64,000 nucleotides of DNA from Candidatus Thalassarchaeaceae archaeon. Its GTDB lineage: Archaea; Thermoplasmatota; Poseidoniia; Poseidoniales; Thalassarchaeaceae. Of this stretch, positions 43,186 through 51,314 are shown in pieces. The stretch is taken from contig JASMLH010000006.1 in assembly GCA_030748775.1 (NCBI GenBank), positions 1-64,000 of the forward strand. Reading direction: 5' to 3'. How positions within the stretch are numbered: the first letter of the stretch is position 1; every line of letters begins with the position of its first letter. The notes under the pieces are model-generated. The model made no database searches. It was not told the DNA's origin and saw only the letters and a program-made list of their open reading frames with translations. The translations under genes were made by a program, and so were the position numbers.

Positions 43186-43217
43186 CTATATAAACAAGGT
43201 AGAGTGTGGGACTCTAC
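43186..43217 (+). promoter_or_regulatory. TATA box and perfect inverted repeat before the APH-like gene
   Basis: CTATATAAAC (43186-43195) is a strong archaeal TATA box. Just downstream, GTAGAGT and ACTCTAC (43199-43205 and 43211-43217) form a perfect 7-base inverted repeat around GTGGG, covering the expected transcription start. It probably binds a dimeric repressor or activator. Confidence 0.55.
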
Positions 43218-43246
43218 ATTGGGTTCAATCTTAGAGAAGAAGCAAT

Positions 43247-44194
43247 ATGCATCAGAGTTGGGGGCTGCTCGTGGGTTCCGTAATTGGCGTTGATGATGCC
43301 CGATGGATGCTGGATAATTCTGGATTGGCGGGATTGGAAAGGATCGAGCCCCTTGAAGGGGGCTGGGACAACACTAGCGTTCTACTGACCCTAAAAGACG
43401 GGGGCTTTGTGGTTCTCAAAGCGTGGTTCGCGAATACGGTAGAAGAGGTGGCGAGAGTCATTGAACGACACTGTCACTTGGACTCACATGGCATCCCCAC
43501 CCCGGTTCCATTTAGACTAGAGGGAGGGAGGATGCTAGCAGAGAAGGACGGAGTGGCATGGACGTTGCTTCCGTACTTCTCAGGGGGAATTCTCGACTCT
43601 GATGAAGAGTCCCTGAGAAGCCTGGGGGAGGTCCAGGCAAAGATGCACATGGTTCCAACCAGTGAGTGTTTCCCTGATGTTTACACAATGGGATTCGGGC
43701 TCTTCGAACAGATATTGAGTATTGGAGGTGAATGGGAGAGTCATCCATTCCTGGAATTACTCGAGAACGAGGTTCCTGCACTGAGAGAAGGGGTTTCTCC
43801 AGAACTTCCGTCAGGGATTCTGCATGGGGATTTGTTCCCGGACAACGTAATCGGTTCGGGAGGGGAGGTATCGGCAATTCTCGACTTGGAGGAGGCTTGG
43901 ATTGGTCCTCTGGCATTCGACTTAGCGATGTCTTTCGTTGGTTTCGGGTGGGAGGATGGCAGACCCGTCGAAAGTCGATGGGTGGCGCTCGTAGAAGGCT
44001 ACCAGTCGGTAAGGAGCCTGACTTCGGCCGAGGTGTCTGCACTGCCTGTCTTGCACCGCTATTCCACGCTATCCATTGCATGCTGGAGATTCTGGAAGCA
44101 CAATATCAGTATTCCAGACTATTCTCTGTCGGATAGGTACCGTGAGATGGTTGATAGGTTGAAGGTCGACTTCGACCTCAGGGGGGCCTTCTGA
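43247..44194 (+). CDS. APH-family phosphotransferase, homoserine-kinase-II-like
   Basis: 315-residue kinase-like fold. The ATP-binding half contains IEPLEGGWDNTSVLLTLKDGGFVVLKAW. The catalytic loop is GILHGDLFPDNVIGSGGEV and the metal-binding block is SAILDLEEAWIGPLAFDLAMSF. The HGDLFPDN form and the overall layout match ThrB2-type homoserine kinases, and a threonine synthase gene lies 3.5 kb away, but related choline or aminoglycoside kinases look alike. Its stop overlaps the MOSC gene start (ATGA). A TATA box and inverted repeat stand upstream. Confidence 0.72.
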   Translation: MHQSWGLLVGSVIGVDDARWMLDNSGLAGLERIEPLEGGWDNTSVLLTLKDGGFVVLKAWFANTVEEVARVIERHCHLDSHGIPTPVPFRLEGGRMLAEKDGVAWTLLPYFSGGILDSDEESLRSLGEVQAKMHMVPTSECFPDVYTMGFGLFEQILSIGGEWESHPFLELLENEVPALREGVSPELPSGILHGDLFPDNVIGSGGEVSAILDLEEAWIGPLAFDLAMSFVGFGWEDGRPVESRWVALVEGYQSVRSLTSAEVSALPVLHRYSTLSIACWRFWKHNISIPDYSLSDRYREMVDRLKVDFDLRGAF

Positions 44195-44673
44195 TGAGCG
44201 GGATTGTGCACTCGGTGAACATCAGCTCTGGGGGGGTTCCCAAGTCCCCGATCGATTCGGCGCACGTTAGTGAAGAAGGAGTCGAGGGGGACTTCAACAG
44301 GTTCCGAGACGGGAATAGAGGGGGCGATCCGGATCGTGCCGTGTGCATCTTCTCGATTGAGAGAATCGAGTCTCTCAAGGAAGAGGGGCATCCCATAGAA
44401 GTGGGTTCAACTGGAGAGAACCTCACAATTCGGGGTGTCGAGTGGGGCTCTCTGAAGGTGGGAGCTATTCTTGAGATAGGGGATACATCCCTGGAACTGA
44501 GCGAGCCGTGTGCCCCCTGCAGCAAGATAGGTGGATCATTCTTGGAACGCCGTTTCGCGAGGGTTGACCACAATCAGGAGTTCGGCTGGTCGAGGTGGCT
44601 CGCCCGAGTGCTGCGAGAAGGCACTGTTTCCGTAGGGGATTCCGTAGATATCGTTTTTACAGGGAAGGACTAA
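44194..44673 (+). CDS. MOSC domain protein
   Basis: 159-residue beta-strand-rich domain homologous to the C-terminal domain of Mo-cofactor sulfurases. Blocks are GIVHSVNISSGGVPKSP, GVEGDFNRFRDGN, GSTGENLTIRGVEW, ILEIGDTSLELSEPCAPCSKIG (with the conserved Cys) and GTVSVGDSVDIV. It may carry sulfur or bind Mo cofactor. Its ATG overlaps the preceding TGA. The presence of mobA and moeA in the same window fits molybdoenzyme metabolism. Confidence 0.85.
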   Translation: MSGIVHSVNISSGGVPKSPIDSAHVSEEGVEGDFNRFRDGNRGGDPDRAVCIFSIERIESLKEEGHPIEVGSTGENLTIRGVEWGSLKVGAILEIGDTSLELSEPCAPCSKIGGSFLERRFARVDHNQEFGWSRWLARVLREGTVSVGDSVDIVFTGKD

Positions 44674-44682
44674 GGTGATTGC

Positions 44683-45579
44683 ATGATGATGAACAGTAGG
44701 GGCACTCGTGTCGGTTTCTGGAATAGAATATCAAGAGGATGGAAGGTTACAAAACTCGGAATGGCAGTAATCAGGGCTGACCCTGAACTGATGGTCTACA
44801 CCTTTCTGTCTGCAGTTCTCTCAATTTTCGCGATTGGTGCGGCTATCTCGGGATCTATTGGCCTAGAGGCCATCACCCAATCTGAAGCAACAACTAACGA
44901 AGAGGGTGCCAACTTAGTCGATGCAGGTCACCTGGCCATCTGGTTCGCATTCTACCTAGTCATCTCGGTAATCACCGTCTTCTGGAATGCAGCAATTATA
45001 GCCAGCGCATACGAGCGCATGACCACCGGTACCAATCCCAGTTTCTCTTACGGAATCAGGCAGGCGATGAAGTGCCTGCCCCAGATTCTGGTATGGGGGG
45101 TTATATCAGGAACAGTCGGGTTGTTTCTGCAAATACTGGAGGGCATCTCCAGAAACCCTGAATCCCCTATCCCCCTGAGAGTAGTTACAGGATTCGCCTC
45201 GTTCATACTAGGCATAGCCTGGTGGGTTGTCACCTTCTTCGTGATTCCAGTGATTGTGCTAGAGAGGGCGGGGGTATTAGAGGGAATGAACCAGAGCCCC
45301 AAGCTGTTCAAGAAGACATGGGGGGAGGACATTGTGTCCCACGTAGGGACAGGCCTACTGCTGACCCTCGTCATTTTCGTCCTGTTCCTTGTTTTCGTCC
45401 CGATAATGAGCGTGGGCGGATCGGTGGCGGTCCTAGGCGCAGTCGCACTGGTTTTGTCGGTGCTTCTGACTGCCCTCTTCTTCACTACAGTGGAGGCCGT
45501 CAACAGGGCATCACTCTACTATTACGCAAAGACAGGTGAGGCTCCCCCTATGGCGCAAAAGTACGGACTGAGCTTCTGA
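44683..45579 (+). CDS. Polytopic membrane protein, DUF6159-like
   Basis: 298 residues with about six hydrophobic segments: MVYTFLSAVLSIFAIGAAIS, LAIWFAFYLVISVITVFWNAAIIASA, ILVWGVISGTVGLFLQI, VVTGFASFILGIAWWVVTFFVIPVIVL, TGLLLTLVIFVLFLVFVPIMSV and VLGAVALVLSVLLTALFFTTV. The start (FWNRISRGWKVTKLGMAVIRADPELM) and the central FFVIPVIVLERAGVLEGMNQSPKLFKKTWGE resemble the DUF6159 family. Function unknown. It follows the MOSC gene and precedes a small membrane protein. Confidence 0.72.
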   Translation: MMMNSRGTRVGFWNRISRGWKVTKLGMAVIRADPELMVYTFLSAVLSIFAIGAAISGSIGLEAITQSEATTNEEGANLVDAGHLAIWFAFYLVISVITVFWNAAIIASAYERMTTGTNPSFSYGIRQAMKCLPQILVWGVISGTVGLFLQILEGISRNPESPIPLRVVTGFASFILGIAWWVVTFFVIPVIVLERAGVLEGMNQSPKLFKKTWGEDIVSHVGTGLLLTLVIFVLFLVFVPIMSVGGSVAVLGAVALVLSVLLTALFFTTVEAVNRASLYYYAKTGEAPPMAQKYGLSF

Positions 45580-45593
45580 AATCGGGGGATGCT

Positions 45594-45764
45594 ATGCCCA
45601 TCGGTGGAGAGCAAATCATCGAGGAGCTGGGTGCTGCCATCGCTGATAGCGTCCCCGATGGAAAGGAGGGGGGCATTTGGAGAGTCATCCGTCTGTGCTT
45701 AGCCTACTTATTGCCCCTTATCCCGATAGGTTATCTGTTCCTGTGGATTGCAGGATACCTCTGA
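45594..45764 (+). CDS. Small single-pass membrane protein, 56 residues
   Basis: Too short for the ORF track. From ATG at 45594 it reads MPIGGEQIIEELGAAIADSV, then an acidic/basic turn and a C-terminal helix VIRLCLAYLLPLIPIGYLFLWIAGYL. GGGGGAT lies just before the start, and it begins 15 bases after the DUF6159-like gene. The amphipathic N-terminus plus hydrophobic C-terminus suggests a tail-anchored partner of the neighbouring membrane protein. Confidence 0.5.
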   Translation: MPIGGEQIIEELGAAIADSVPDGKEGGIWRVIRLCLAYLLPLIPIGYLFLWIAGYL

Positions 45765-45795
45765 AATAGACCGTAGTACGCCCGCGCAACCAATA

Positions 45796-45880
45796 GCAGA
45801 GGTACCCGAGCGGTCAAAGGGGCTGGGATGAGGTCCCAGTGCGTAGTGCTTCGCAGGTTCGAATCCTGCCCTCTGCACCA
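45796..45880 (+). tRNA. tRNA-Leu (GAG), CCA encoded
   Basis: Type II tRNA: acceptor GCAGAGG/CCTCTGC, anticodon arm CTGGG-ATGAGGT-CCCAG with anticodon GAG, a long variable arm (TGCGTAGTGCTTCGC), T-arm with GGTTCGAATCC and an encoded ACCA end. It decodes CUC/CUU leucine codons. It lies between the small membrane gene and a convergent LysE gene. Several minus-strand ORFs in the track are translations of this tRNA. Confidence 0.95.
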
Positions 45881-45896
45881 ATATTGGCAGCATCGG

Positions 45897-46493
45897 TTAG
45901 TGGAGGGCCACCCAAAGAGCCACTCCAAACAGTGAAGCGCCCATTACACGATTGAGGACAACAGCCGACTCTGGGGTACTGAAGGCCCTCCTCAAACGGT
46001 TCCCAAAAGAGGCCCAAATCATCACTGCAGGGAGGCCGAACACCAGGTTAAGGAGGACGAGGAGAGCCATTGCAAGCATTCCGCTACCGAATAGGCTCCC
46101 GAAGCTAGTCATCAGGACAAGGAAGTGTATCCAGGCCTTCCCATTCACCAGTTGTAGGGAGACCCCGGTCGGGAAGCCCAGCCTCTCTCTGCTCTGCTCC
46201 TCGTCGGAAAGAGGGGACGCGGTAGCGATTTTGAATGAGAGGAGCGCGATGTACGCTGCTCCGACTAGAGTAAGGGCGTCGAAAGCCTTCCTGTTCTCCT
46301 CGATGAACACGGTCGCTCCGCCCACGAACAATCCTAGCGATGACCAACCTACGGCCATTCCGGCGATCAGAGGCATTGTCCCTCTGAGGCCATGTTGGGA
46401 TCCATGGGCGGCGCATAGGACGTTGTTAGGCCCGGGTGAGAAGCACATCGGGACAATGAATGCAAGAGTGAGCAAGAGTAGCTCGGTATCCAC
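45897..46493 (-). CDS. LysE/RhtB family amino-acid exporter
   Basis: 198-residue, about six-helix membrane protein. The family start LLLLTLAFIVPMCFSPGPNNVLCAAHGSQHGLRGTMPLIAGMAVGW contains the SPGPNN signature. The LVNGKAWIHFLVLMTSFG block is also typical. It probably exports amino acids such as homoserine, threonine or cysteine. Encoded 12 bases after the Cys/Met PLP gene on the same strand with threonine synthase further upstream, so the exporter may relieve excess products of that operon. Confidence 0.88.
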   Translation of the reverse strand: MDTELLLLTLAFIVPMCFSPGPNNVLCAAHGSQHGLRGTMPLIAGMAVGWSSLGLFVGGATVFIEENRKAFDALTLVGAAYIALLSFKIATASPLSDEEQSRERLGFPTGVSLQLVNGKAWIHFLVLMTSFGSLFGSGMLAMALLVLLNLVFGLPAVMIWASFGNRLRRAFSTPESAVVLNRVMGASLFGVALWVALH

Positions 46494-46505
46494 GTTATAG
46501 CCTCC

Positions 46506-47699
46506 CTAGGCGGGTTGGCAGGCCTTGTTCAATGCCTGGTCGATATCGGACCACAGGTCCTCTACATCCTCTATCCCTACGCTCATCCTTACGAATCCTG
46601 GTACTATTCCTGCCTCTAGTCTGACCTCCTCGGGAACGAAAGAGTGGCTGGTATTGAAGGGGCATTCGACTAGGCTCTCGACTCCACCCAAGCTTGTGGC
46701 CTCGAATATCACCTCTAGTGCGCGCACGAATCTCAAAGCGGCATCGTCGCCACCGGAAACTGCGAATGAGAGCATCCCAGTTCCCCTTGGGACTATTCGC
46801 TTTGCAACCTCATAGTCAGCATAGCTGGGGAGTGACGGGTGGTTCACGCTTTCTATAGAATTGTGATTCTCTAGCCTACGCGCTAGTTCGGCTGCGTTCG
46901 AAGCATGTATCGGCATTCTAGCGTGAAGTGTCCGCATCCCCCTTTCCAGAAGGTAACACATTTGCGGATCTGCAGCCCCTCCGAATCTGGACTTGAAGTG
47001 GAATACCTCCTTGATCAGGTCCTCCCTGCCAACCACAATCCCGGCTGTCAGGTCAGTGTGCCCATTCAGGAACTTGGTCCCAGAGTTGATTACAAGGTCA
47101 AAGCCCATCGAAATCGGTCTGCATGCCCATGGAGTTGCGAATGTGTTGTCGACTACAGATACAAGGCCATGCTTCTTTGCCAGCGACACCATTTCCTCTA
47201 GGTCGCATACCTTCAGCACTGGATTGGTAATAGTCTCGACGTAGAGGACCTTGGTGTTCTCCTTTATCGCTGCCTCAAATGATGAGGGTTCTCGGATGTC
47301 GGCCATTGTGACCTCGATACCGTATCTTGGCAGTTCCGAAGTCATTAGTCCGTAGGTGCCTCCGTAGATGTCAGCTGACGTGACCACGTGGTCTCCCTGA
47401 GAGAGCAATGAAAGCAGCGTTGACGAAATTGCAGACATACCACTGGCGAACGTCTCCCCGTCCTCTGCACCCTCCAACGAGGCCACCTTTGCAGACACTG
47501 CCTCCGAGTTAATGCTGGAGTATCGGCTGTATAGCAGAGTATGCTGGCCCCCGGTCTCCATCCATTTGCGATACCTTTCATCAGTCAGTTGGTAAGTAGA
47601 AGTCGCAAAAATGGGAGTGGTTGCTGACCCCTCGATGTTATTGGTGCCCGACCATACTGCTCTGGTGTCGAAGGCCCTGTTGGAGAACTTGTCTGCCAT
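46506..47699 (-). CDS. Second Cys/Met-metabolism PLP enzyme (cystathionine gamma-synthase or sulfhydrylase-like)
   Basis: 397 residues. Family blocks are TPIFATSTYQLTDE, LYSRYSSINSEAVSAKVASLEGAE, FASGMSAISSTLLSLL, SADIYGGTYGLM, ETITNPVLKVCDL, VVDNTFATPWACRPISMG and DLVINSGTKFLNGHTDLTAG with the PLP lysine. It differs from the 34-kb enzyme in these blocks (SGTKF versus SLTKY), so the two are separate subtypes; this one could be a gamma-synthase, methionine gamma-lyase or acylhomoserine sulfhydrylase. Placed between threonine synthase and LysE, it may share the homoserine-derived substrate pool. Confidence 0.85.
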   Translation of the reverse strand: MADKFSNRAFDTRAVWSGTNNIEGSATTPIFATSTYQLTDERYRKWMETGGQHTLLYSRYSSINSEAVSAKVASLEGAEDGETFASGMSAISSTLLSLLSQGDHVVTSADIYGGTYGLMTSELPRYGIEVTMADIREPSSFEAAIKENTKVLYVETITNPVLKVCDLEEMVSLAKKHGLVSVVDNTFATPWACRPISMGFDLVINSGTKFLNGHTDLTAGIVVGREDLIKEVFHFKSRFGGAADPQMCYLLERGMRTLHARMPIHASNAAELARRLENHNSIESVNHPSLPSYADYEVAKRIVPRGTGMLSFAVSGGDDAALRFVRALEVIFEATSLGGVESLVECPFNTSHSFVPEEVRLEAGIVPGFVRMSVGIEDVEDLWSDIDQALNKACQPA

Positions 47700-47732
47700 G
47701 GTCCCGGATTGGTGGGGTGGACATAACCGTAC

Positions 47733-48794
47733 TCATCCTAGGCCAATAGCAGACAAGACGGATTGCAAATTGGGGTTCACGACCGTCGATCTGGACTTAG
47801 CATTCTCAATCGCCACTCCCGGGTCCTTGAGCCCGTGTCCTGTGACTGTGACCACCACTGTGGAGTCCTTAGGAATGGCCCCCATGGAGTGGCTCTTGAC
47901 GATGCCTGCTATGCCTGCCGCGGAAGCTGGCTCGACGAATATTCCCTCTGTCCTAGCAAGCATCCTTTGGGCGTCTAGTATCTCTTCATCGCTTACGCAA
48001 TCGATTGTTCCAGAAGACTCCTCTGCAGCTCGGGCTGCTTCCTCCCAACTTGCTGGATTTCCGATTCTAATTGCTGTGGCAACGGTTTCTGGTGACTTCA
48101 CGACTTCTCCTCTTACTATTGGGGCTGCACCCTCTGCCTGCCATCCCATCATTCGAGGAAGCGAAGATGTGCGTCCTGCATCCCTATATTCGTTGTATCC
48201 CAACCAGTATGATGTGATGTTTCCAGCATTTCCCACGGGCAGGAAATGCATGTCTGGGGCCTCTCCAAAATCGTCGCATACTTCGAATGCCGCTGTCTTC
48301 TGTCCTTGGATCCTAAAGGGGTTTATGCTGTTCACTATCTCAATCTCTTCCCTCTCGCCAAGCCCCCTAACTAATTCCAGAGAATCGTCGAAATTTCCCC
48401 TAACCTCCAGGGTCTTGGCACCGTGAATCAGGGCCTGGGACATCTTTCCGTACGCTATCTTTCCTTCGGGAATAAGGACAACGCAGGTCATCCCAGCCCT
48501 GGCTGCATATGCTGCTGCAGATGCACTGGTGTTTCCGGTACTCGCACAGACGATAATTCTAGCACCTCTTTCGAGGGCCTTAGTTACTGCCAGTGTCATC
48601 CCTCTGTCCTTGAAAGAGGCAGTTGGATTCAGTCCTTCGAACTTGATGTAAACACGGAAGTCCCCTCCAAGGGCACTGACCAGGTTTGGAGCTTCTATTT
48701 GGGGGGTGTTTCCCTCTTTCAGCGAAACTATTGGAGTGTCGCTCTCAACAGGTAAGAATTCCCGGTAGCGACGAATAATGCCATGTCCGGTCAT
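47733..48794 (-). CDS. thrC: Threonine synthase
   Basis: Converts O-phosphohomoserine to threonine with PLP. I use the ATG at 48794 (MTGHGIIRRYREFLPVESDTP), giving 353 residues; the longer track ORF would run into the upstream membrane gene. Blocks are PIVSLKEGNTPQIEAPNL, FEGLNPTASFKDRGMTLAV with the PLP lysine, CASTGNTSASAAAYAARAG, FLPVGNAGNITSYWLGY and FVEPASAAGIAGI. It lies 33 bases before the Cys/Met PLP gene. An APH-type kinase resembling homoserine kinase lies about 3.5 kb away. Confidence 0.93.
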   Translation of the reverse strand: MTGHGIIRRYREFLPVESDTPIVSLKEGNTPQIEAPNLVSALGGDFRVYIKFEGLNPTASFKDRGMTLAVTKALERGARIIVCASTGNTSASAAAYAARAGMTCVVLIPEGKIAYGKMSQALIHGAKTLEVRGNFDDSLELVRGLGEREEIEIVNSINPFRIQGQKTAAFEVCDDFGEAPDMHFLPVGNAGNITSYWLGYNEYRDAGRTSSLPRMMGWQAEGAAPIVRGEVVKSPETVATAIRIGNPASWEEAARAAEESSGTIDCVSDEEILDAQRMLARTEGIFVEPASAAGIAGIVKSHSMGAIPKDSTVVVTVTGHGLKDPGVAIENAKSRSTVVNPNLQSVLSAIGLG

Positions 48795-48859
48795 GGATGA
48801 GCCTGAGCGTGATACAACATGAACCTGACCGAATGACGAGATGTTATCGAGGGTCCCTG

Positions 48860-49531
48860 CTAGTCCGCAGAGCCAATCTTTCCTGCAGTTGCGAGGCAAA
48901 CTGCTACTACAGGTCCAATTGCAAACGCAAACAGAACCGTTCCGAATCCGAAAGTCCCCCCCAGCAAAACCCCAATTACTAGAACGGAAATCTCAATGGT
49001 TACCCTCACTCTTCCAATTGGGACGCCTGTTACCCTCTGGAGTCCGGTCATCCAACCATCTCTTGGGCCGGGTCCTAGGTTTGCTGTTAGGTACATAGAG
49101 CTGCCAATTCCAACGAGGATTATTCCTGAGGAAGCCATTAGAATAGAGCCGACAAAGCTCTCAGGCTGGGGCAATATTGGGACCATGATGTGGATCGTGA
49201 GGGCGATTATGATGGCATTCAGGATTGTTCCGATTCCGGGAATCTCCTTGATGGGTATCCATAGAAGCATTACTGCGACGCTGACGAGGAACGTAGCCTC
49301 TCCAATGGTCCAAATTTCGGCATAGATAGCTATGCCTTCTGCTAAGACTGTCCAAGGGGTATTTCCGATCCCAGCTGCAATCAGAAGTGAGTCGCCCAGA
49401 CCGAACAGAAATTCTCCGATCACCAGAATGGCCATAGTAGGCCACTTTGGCCTAATCGACATTGGTTCCGGGGAGCTCCACCAGACGGTGGGCACCTTCT
49501 TTGCCGGCCTCAGAAAATCCCATGTCCCCAT
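48860..49531 (-). CDS. YczE/YitT-like integral membrane protein
   Basis: 223 residues, about five to six hydrophobic segments. The blocks FLFGLGDSLLIAAGIGNTPWTVLAEG, SSMYLTANLGPGPRDGWMTGL and VIGVLLGGTFGFGTVLFAFAIGPVV are characteristic of YczE/YyaS/YitT membrane proteins of unknown transport role. It precedes thrC by 65 bases and follows cutA by 18 bases on the same strand, so it is probably part of the amino-acid operon. Confidence 0.8.
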   Translation of the reverse strand: MGTWDFLRPAKKVPTVWWSSPEPMSIRPKWPTMAILVIGEFLFGLGDSLLIAAGIGNTPWTVLAEGIAIYAEIWTIGEATFLVSVAVMLLWIPIKEIPGIGTILNAIIIALTIHIMVPILPQPESFVGSILMASSGIILVGIGSSMYLTANLGPGPRDGWMTGLQRVTGVPIGRVRVTIEISVLVIGVLLGGTFGFGTVLFAFAIGPVVAVCLATAGKIGSAD

Positions 49532-49549
49532 CGAGCAACGCTGGAGGAT

Positions 49550-49864
49550 TCAGCCTTCAACCCAACTGGTGTAATCAGTGCTAGAGTCGGCCTTCCATGC
49601 TATTATCTGGGGTGTATCATATGGGTGATTTTTCGAAACCATGCAGTTCAATTCTTGGACTTTCGACTTAGAGGTCTTCATCTGGACTCTCCACTCCTGC
49701 GATTCCTCTATCTGATCCTCCCACTTGTAGACTGATGTGACCAAATTCCTCTGAACACAGGCAGCCAAGCCAGATTCAACCAGTTCGAATGCCCATTGTC
49801 CGACAAGAGGCTCGGGCCAGTCACCGGGAAGAGTGGTCTGTACCACCCAGACATTCCCATCCAT
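49550..49864 (-). CDS. cutA: CutA1 divalent-cation tolerance protein
   Basis: 104-residue ferredoxin-like trimeric protein linked to copper tolerance. Family blocks are VWVVQTTLPGDW, LVESGLAACVQRNLVTSVYKWEDQIEESQEWRVQMKT and SKNHPYDTPQIIAWKA. Length and order are standard. It starts the minus-strand group cutA-yczE-thrC and is divergent from geranylgeranyl reductase with about 80 bases between starts. Confidence 0.93.
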   Translation of the reverse strand: MDGNVWVVQTTLPGDWPEPLVGQWAFELVESGLAACVQRNLVTSVYKWEDQIEESQEWRVQMKTSKSKVQELNCMVSKNHPYDTPQIIAWKADSSTDYTSWVEG

Positions 49865-49931
49865 GTCTCTGCGTGAGGACTATCACGGATGAATCCCATG
49901 GCATAATTTGAATGAGGGTGCGGGTATCGGC

Positions 49932-49938
49932 GAGGTGA
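49932..49938 (+). promoter_or_regulatory. Ribosome binding site deciding the geranylgeranyl reductase start
   Basis: GAGGTGA lies 5 bases before the ATG at 49944 and matches the archaeal 16S anti-Shine-Dalgarno almost fully. It supports that start over the TTG at 49908 used in the ORF track. Confidence 0.7.
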
Positions 49939-49943
49939 ATACG

Positions 49944-51305
49944 ATGGAATCCTGGGAGAACCCTATCGAGACCGGGGAGGTTCCGGAAGACGGTTCAAGG
50001 TTTGACGTGATTGTGGTTGGTGGTGGGCCGTGTGGTTCTGCTGCAGCTGCATACCATTCGATGAATGGATGCAAGGTACTTCTGATTGAGAAGGAGGTTT
50101 GGCCGAGAGACAAGCCCTGTGGTGATGCAGTGGGTGGTAAGTCGCTCTCACACGTGAAGGAGCTGGGAGTAAAGAAGATGATAGAGGAGACTCCTCACTT
50201 CACTGTCGATTCTATCGTTTTCGGAAGCGCCAACGGTAACAGCGTCAGAGTAATGCTCCCTAAGGAAGAGCTCGAGAAGAAGATGGCTGGCTACTCGCTG
50301 CCCAGGGTTCAGTTTGACTACATGATGTTCAAGAGAGCGACGGAAATTGTAATTGGAGCCGGGGGCTCGGTGGTTCAGGGCTTTGCAGTAGGAGAAGTGC
50401 ACGATGACGATGGGAGAATTTCCGGAGTCTCAGGTAGCTTTGGGAAGAGAGGGTCGGGCAACCCTACTCTGCGCTTCTCGGGGGCTCTGACTATTGGTGC
50501 CGGTGGATACAGATGCCCAGTTGCTACAGCACTAGTGGAGAGGATTCACGGCGAGGCGATGAGAGACGATGACCACTACTGCGGTGCATACAGGGAGTAT
50601 TGGGAGGGAGTCGGTGGCTTCCAAGGCAGCGAGGGGCCAATAGAAATTCACTTCATAGATGAGGTGGTTCCGGGCTATTTCTGGTTGTTCCCGGTTCAAG
50701 AGGGCGTGGTTAACGTCGGAATAGGGATGGTTATCTCAGAGCAACGAAAGCAGAAGGGTGCTGACAAGTCCCTGAAGAAGAAGCAGAGATGGGTGATTGA
50801 AGAGCATCCGATATTCAAAGAGCGATTCAAGAACGCGAAGCTTGTACAAGGTTCACAGAAAGGATGGCAGCTTCCATTCGGTTCTCCAAGAAAGGATCCC
50901 GCGCCGGAGTTCCAACCGAGGAGATCCGCGGGGGCGGGGGTAATGTGCGTAGGCGACGCGGCTAGCTTGGTAGACCCTTTCACCGGGGAAGGAATAGGGA
51001 ACGGTCTCGTATCTGCCAAGATGTCCGCCAAGTACTTCGACAAGGAGGCTCATTCAGAGGGCTTCCCCGAGGAAGCCGCTATAGAGTACATGGAGGATCT
51101 CTGGAGCACACTTGGCAAGGAGCTTACTAACTCGCATAGACTGCAGAAGTTAGTGAAGTGGAAGAGAGTAATGAACTGGTTTGTCGGAAAGGCCTCGAAG
51201 AAGGAAGAGATGGCAGACATGATGACAGGAATGATAGCGGACAAGGAAGCACAGAAGGCTCTATGGAGCCCGTGGTTCCTGTTCAAGACGATAATTCTGC
51301 CCTGA
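49944..51305 (+). CDS. Geranylgeranyl reductase family FAD protein
   Basis: Reduces the double bonds of isoprenoid chains in archaeal ether lipids. 453 residues from ATG at 49944. The FAD dinucleotide fold is FDVIVVGGGPCGSAAAAYHSM, followed by WPRDKPCGDAVGGKSL, PGYFWLFPVQEGVVNVGIGM (substrate-pocket block) and VGDAASLVDPFTGEGIGNGLVSAKMSA. The C-terminal region is helical and basic. It heads a plus-strand run with the HAD phosphatase and MMPL transporter. Substrate could also be a quinone or geranylgeranyl-PP. Confidence 0.9.
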   Translation: MESWENPIETGEVPEDGSRFDVIVVGGGPCGSAAAAYHSMNGCKVLLIEKEVWPRDKPCGDAVGGKSLSHVKELGVKKMIEETPHFTVDSIVFGSANGNSVRVMLPKEELEKKMAGYSLPRVQFDYMMFKRATEIVIGAGGSVVQGFAVGEVHDDDGRISGVSGSFGKRGSGNPTLRFSGALTIGAGGYRCPVATALVERIHGEAMRDDDHYCGAYREYWEGVGGFQGSEGPIEIHFIDEVVPGYFWLFPVQEGVVNVGIGMVISEQRKQKGADKSLKKKQRWVIEEHPIFKERFKNAKLVQGSQKGWQLPFGSPRKDPAPEFQPRRSAGAGVMCVGDAASLVDPFTGEGIGNGLVSAKMSAKYFDKEAHSEGFPEEAAIEYMEDLWSTLGKELTNSHRLQKLVKWKRVMNWFVGKASKKEEMADMMTGMIADKEAQKALWSPWFLFKTIILP

Positions 51306-51314
51306 GGTGAAAGC

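Noticed and set aside
45708-46017. Three minus-strand ORFs of 61-67 residues
   Set aside because: They are translations across tRNA-Leu (the GRIRTCEALRTGTSS-like string is a common tRNA artefact).
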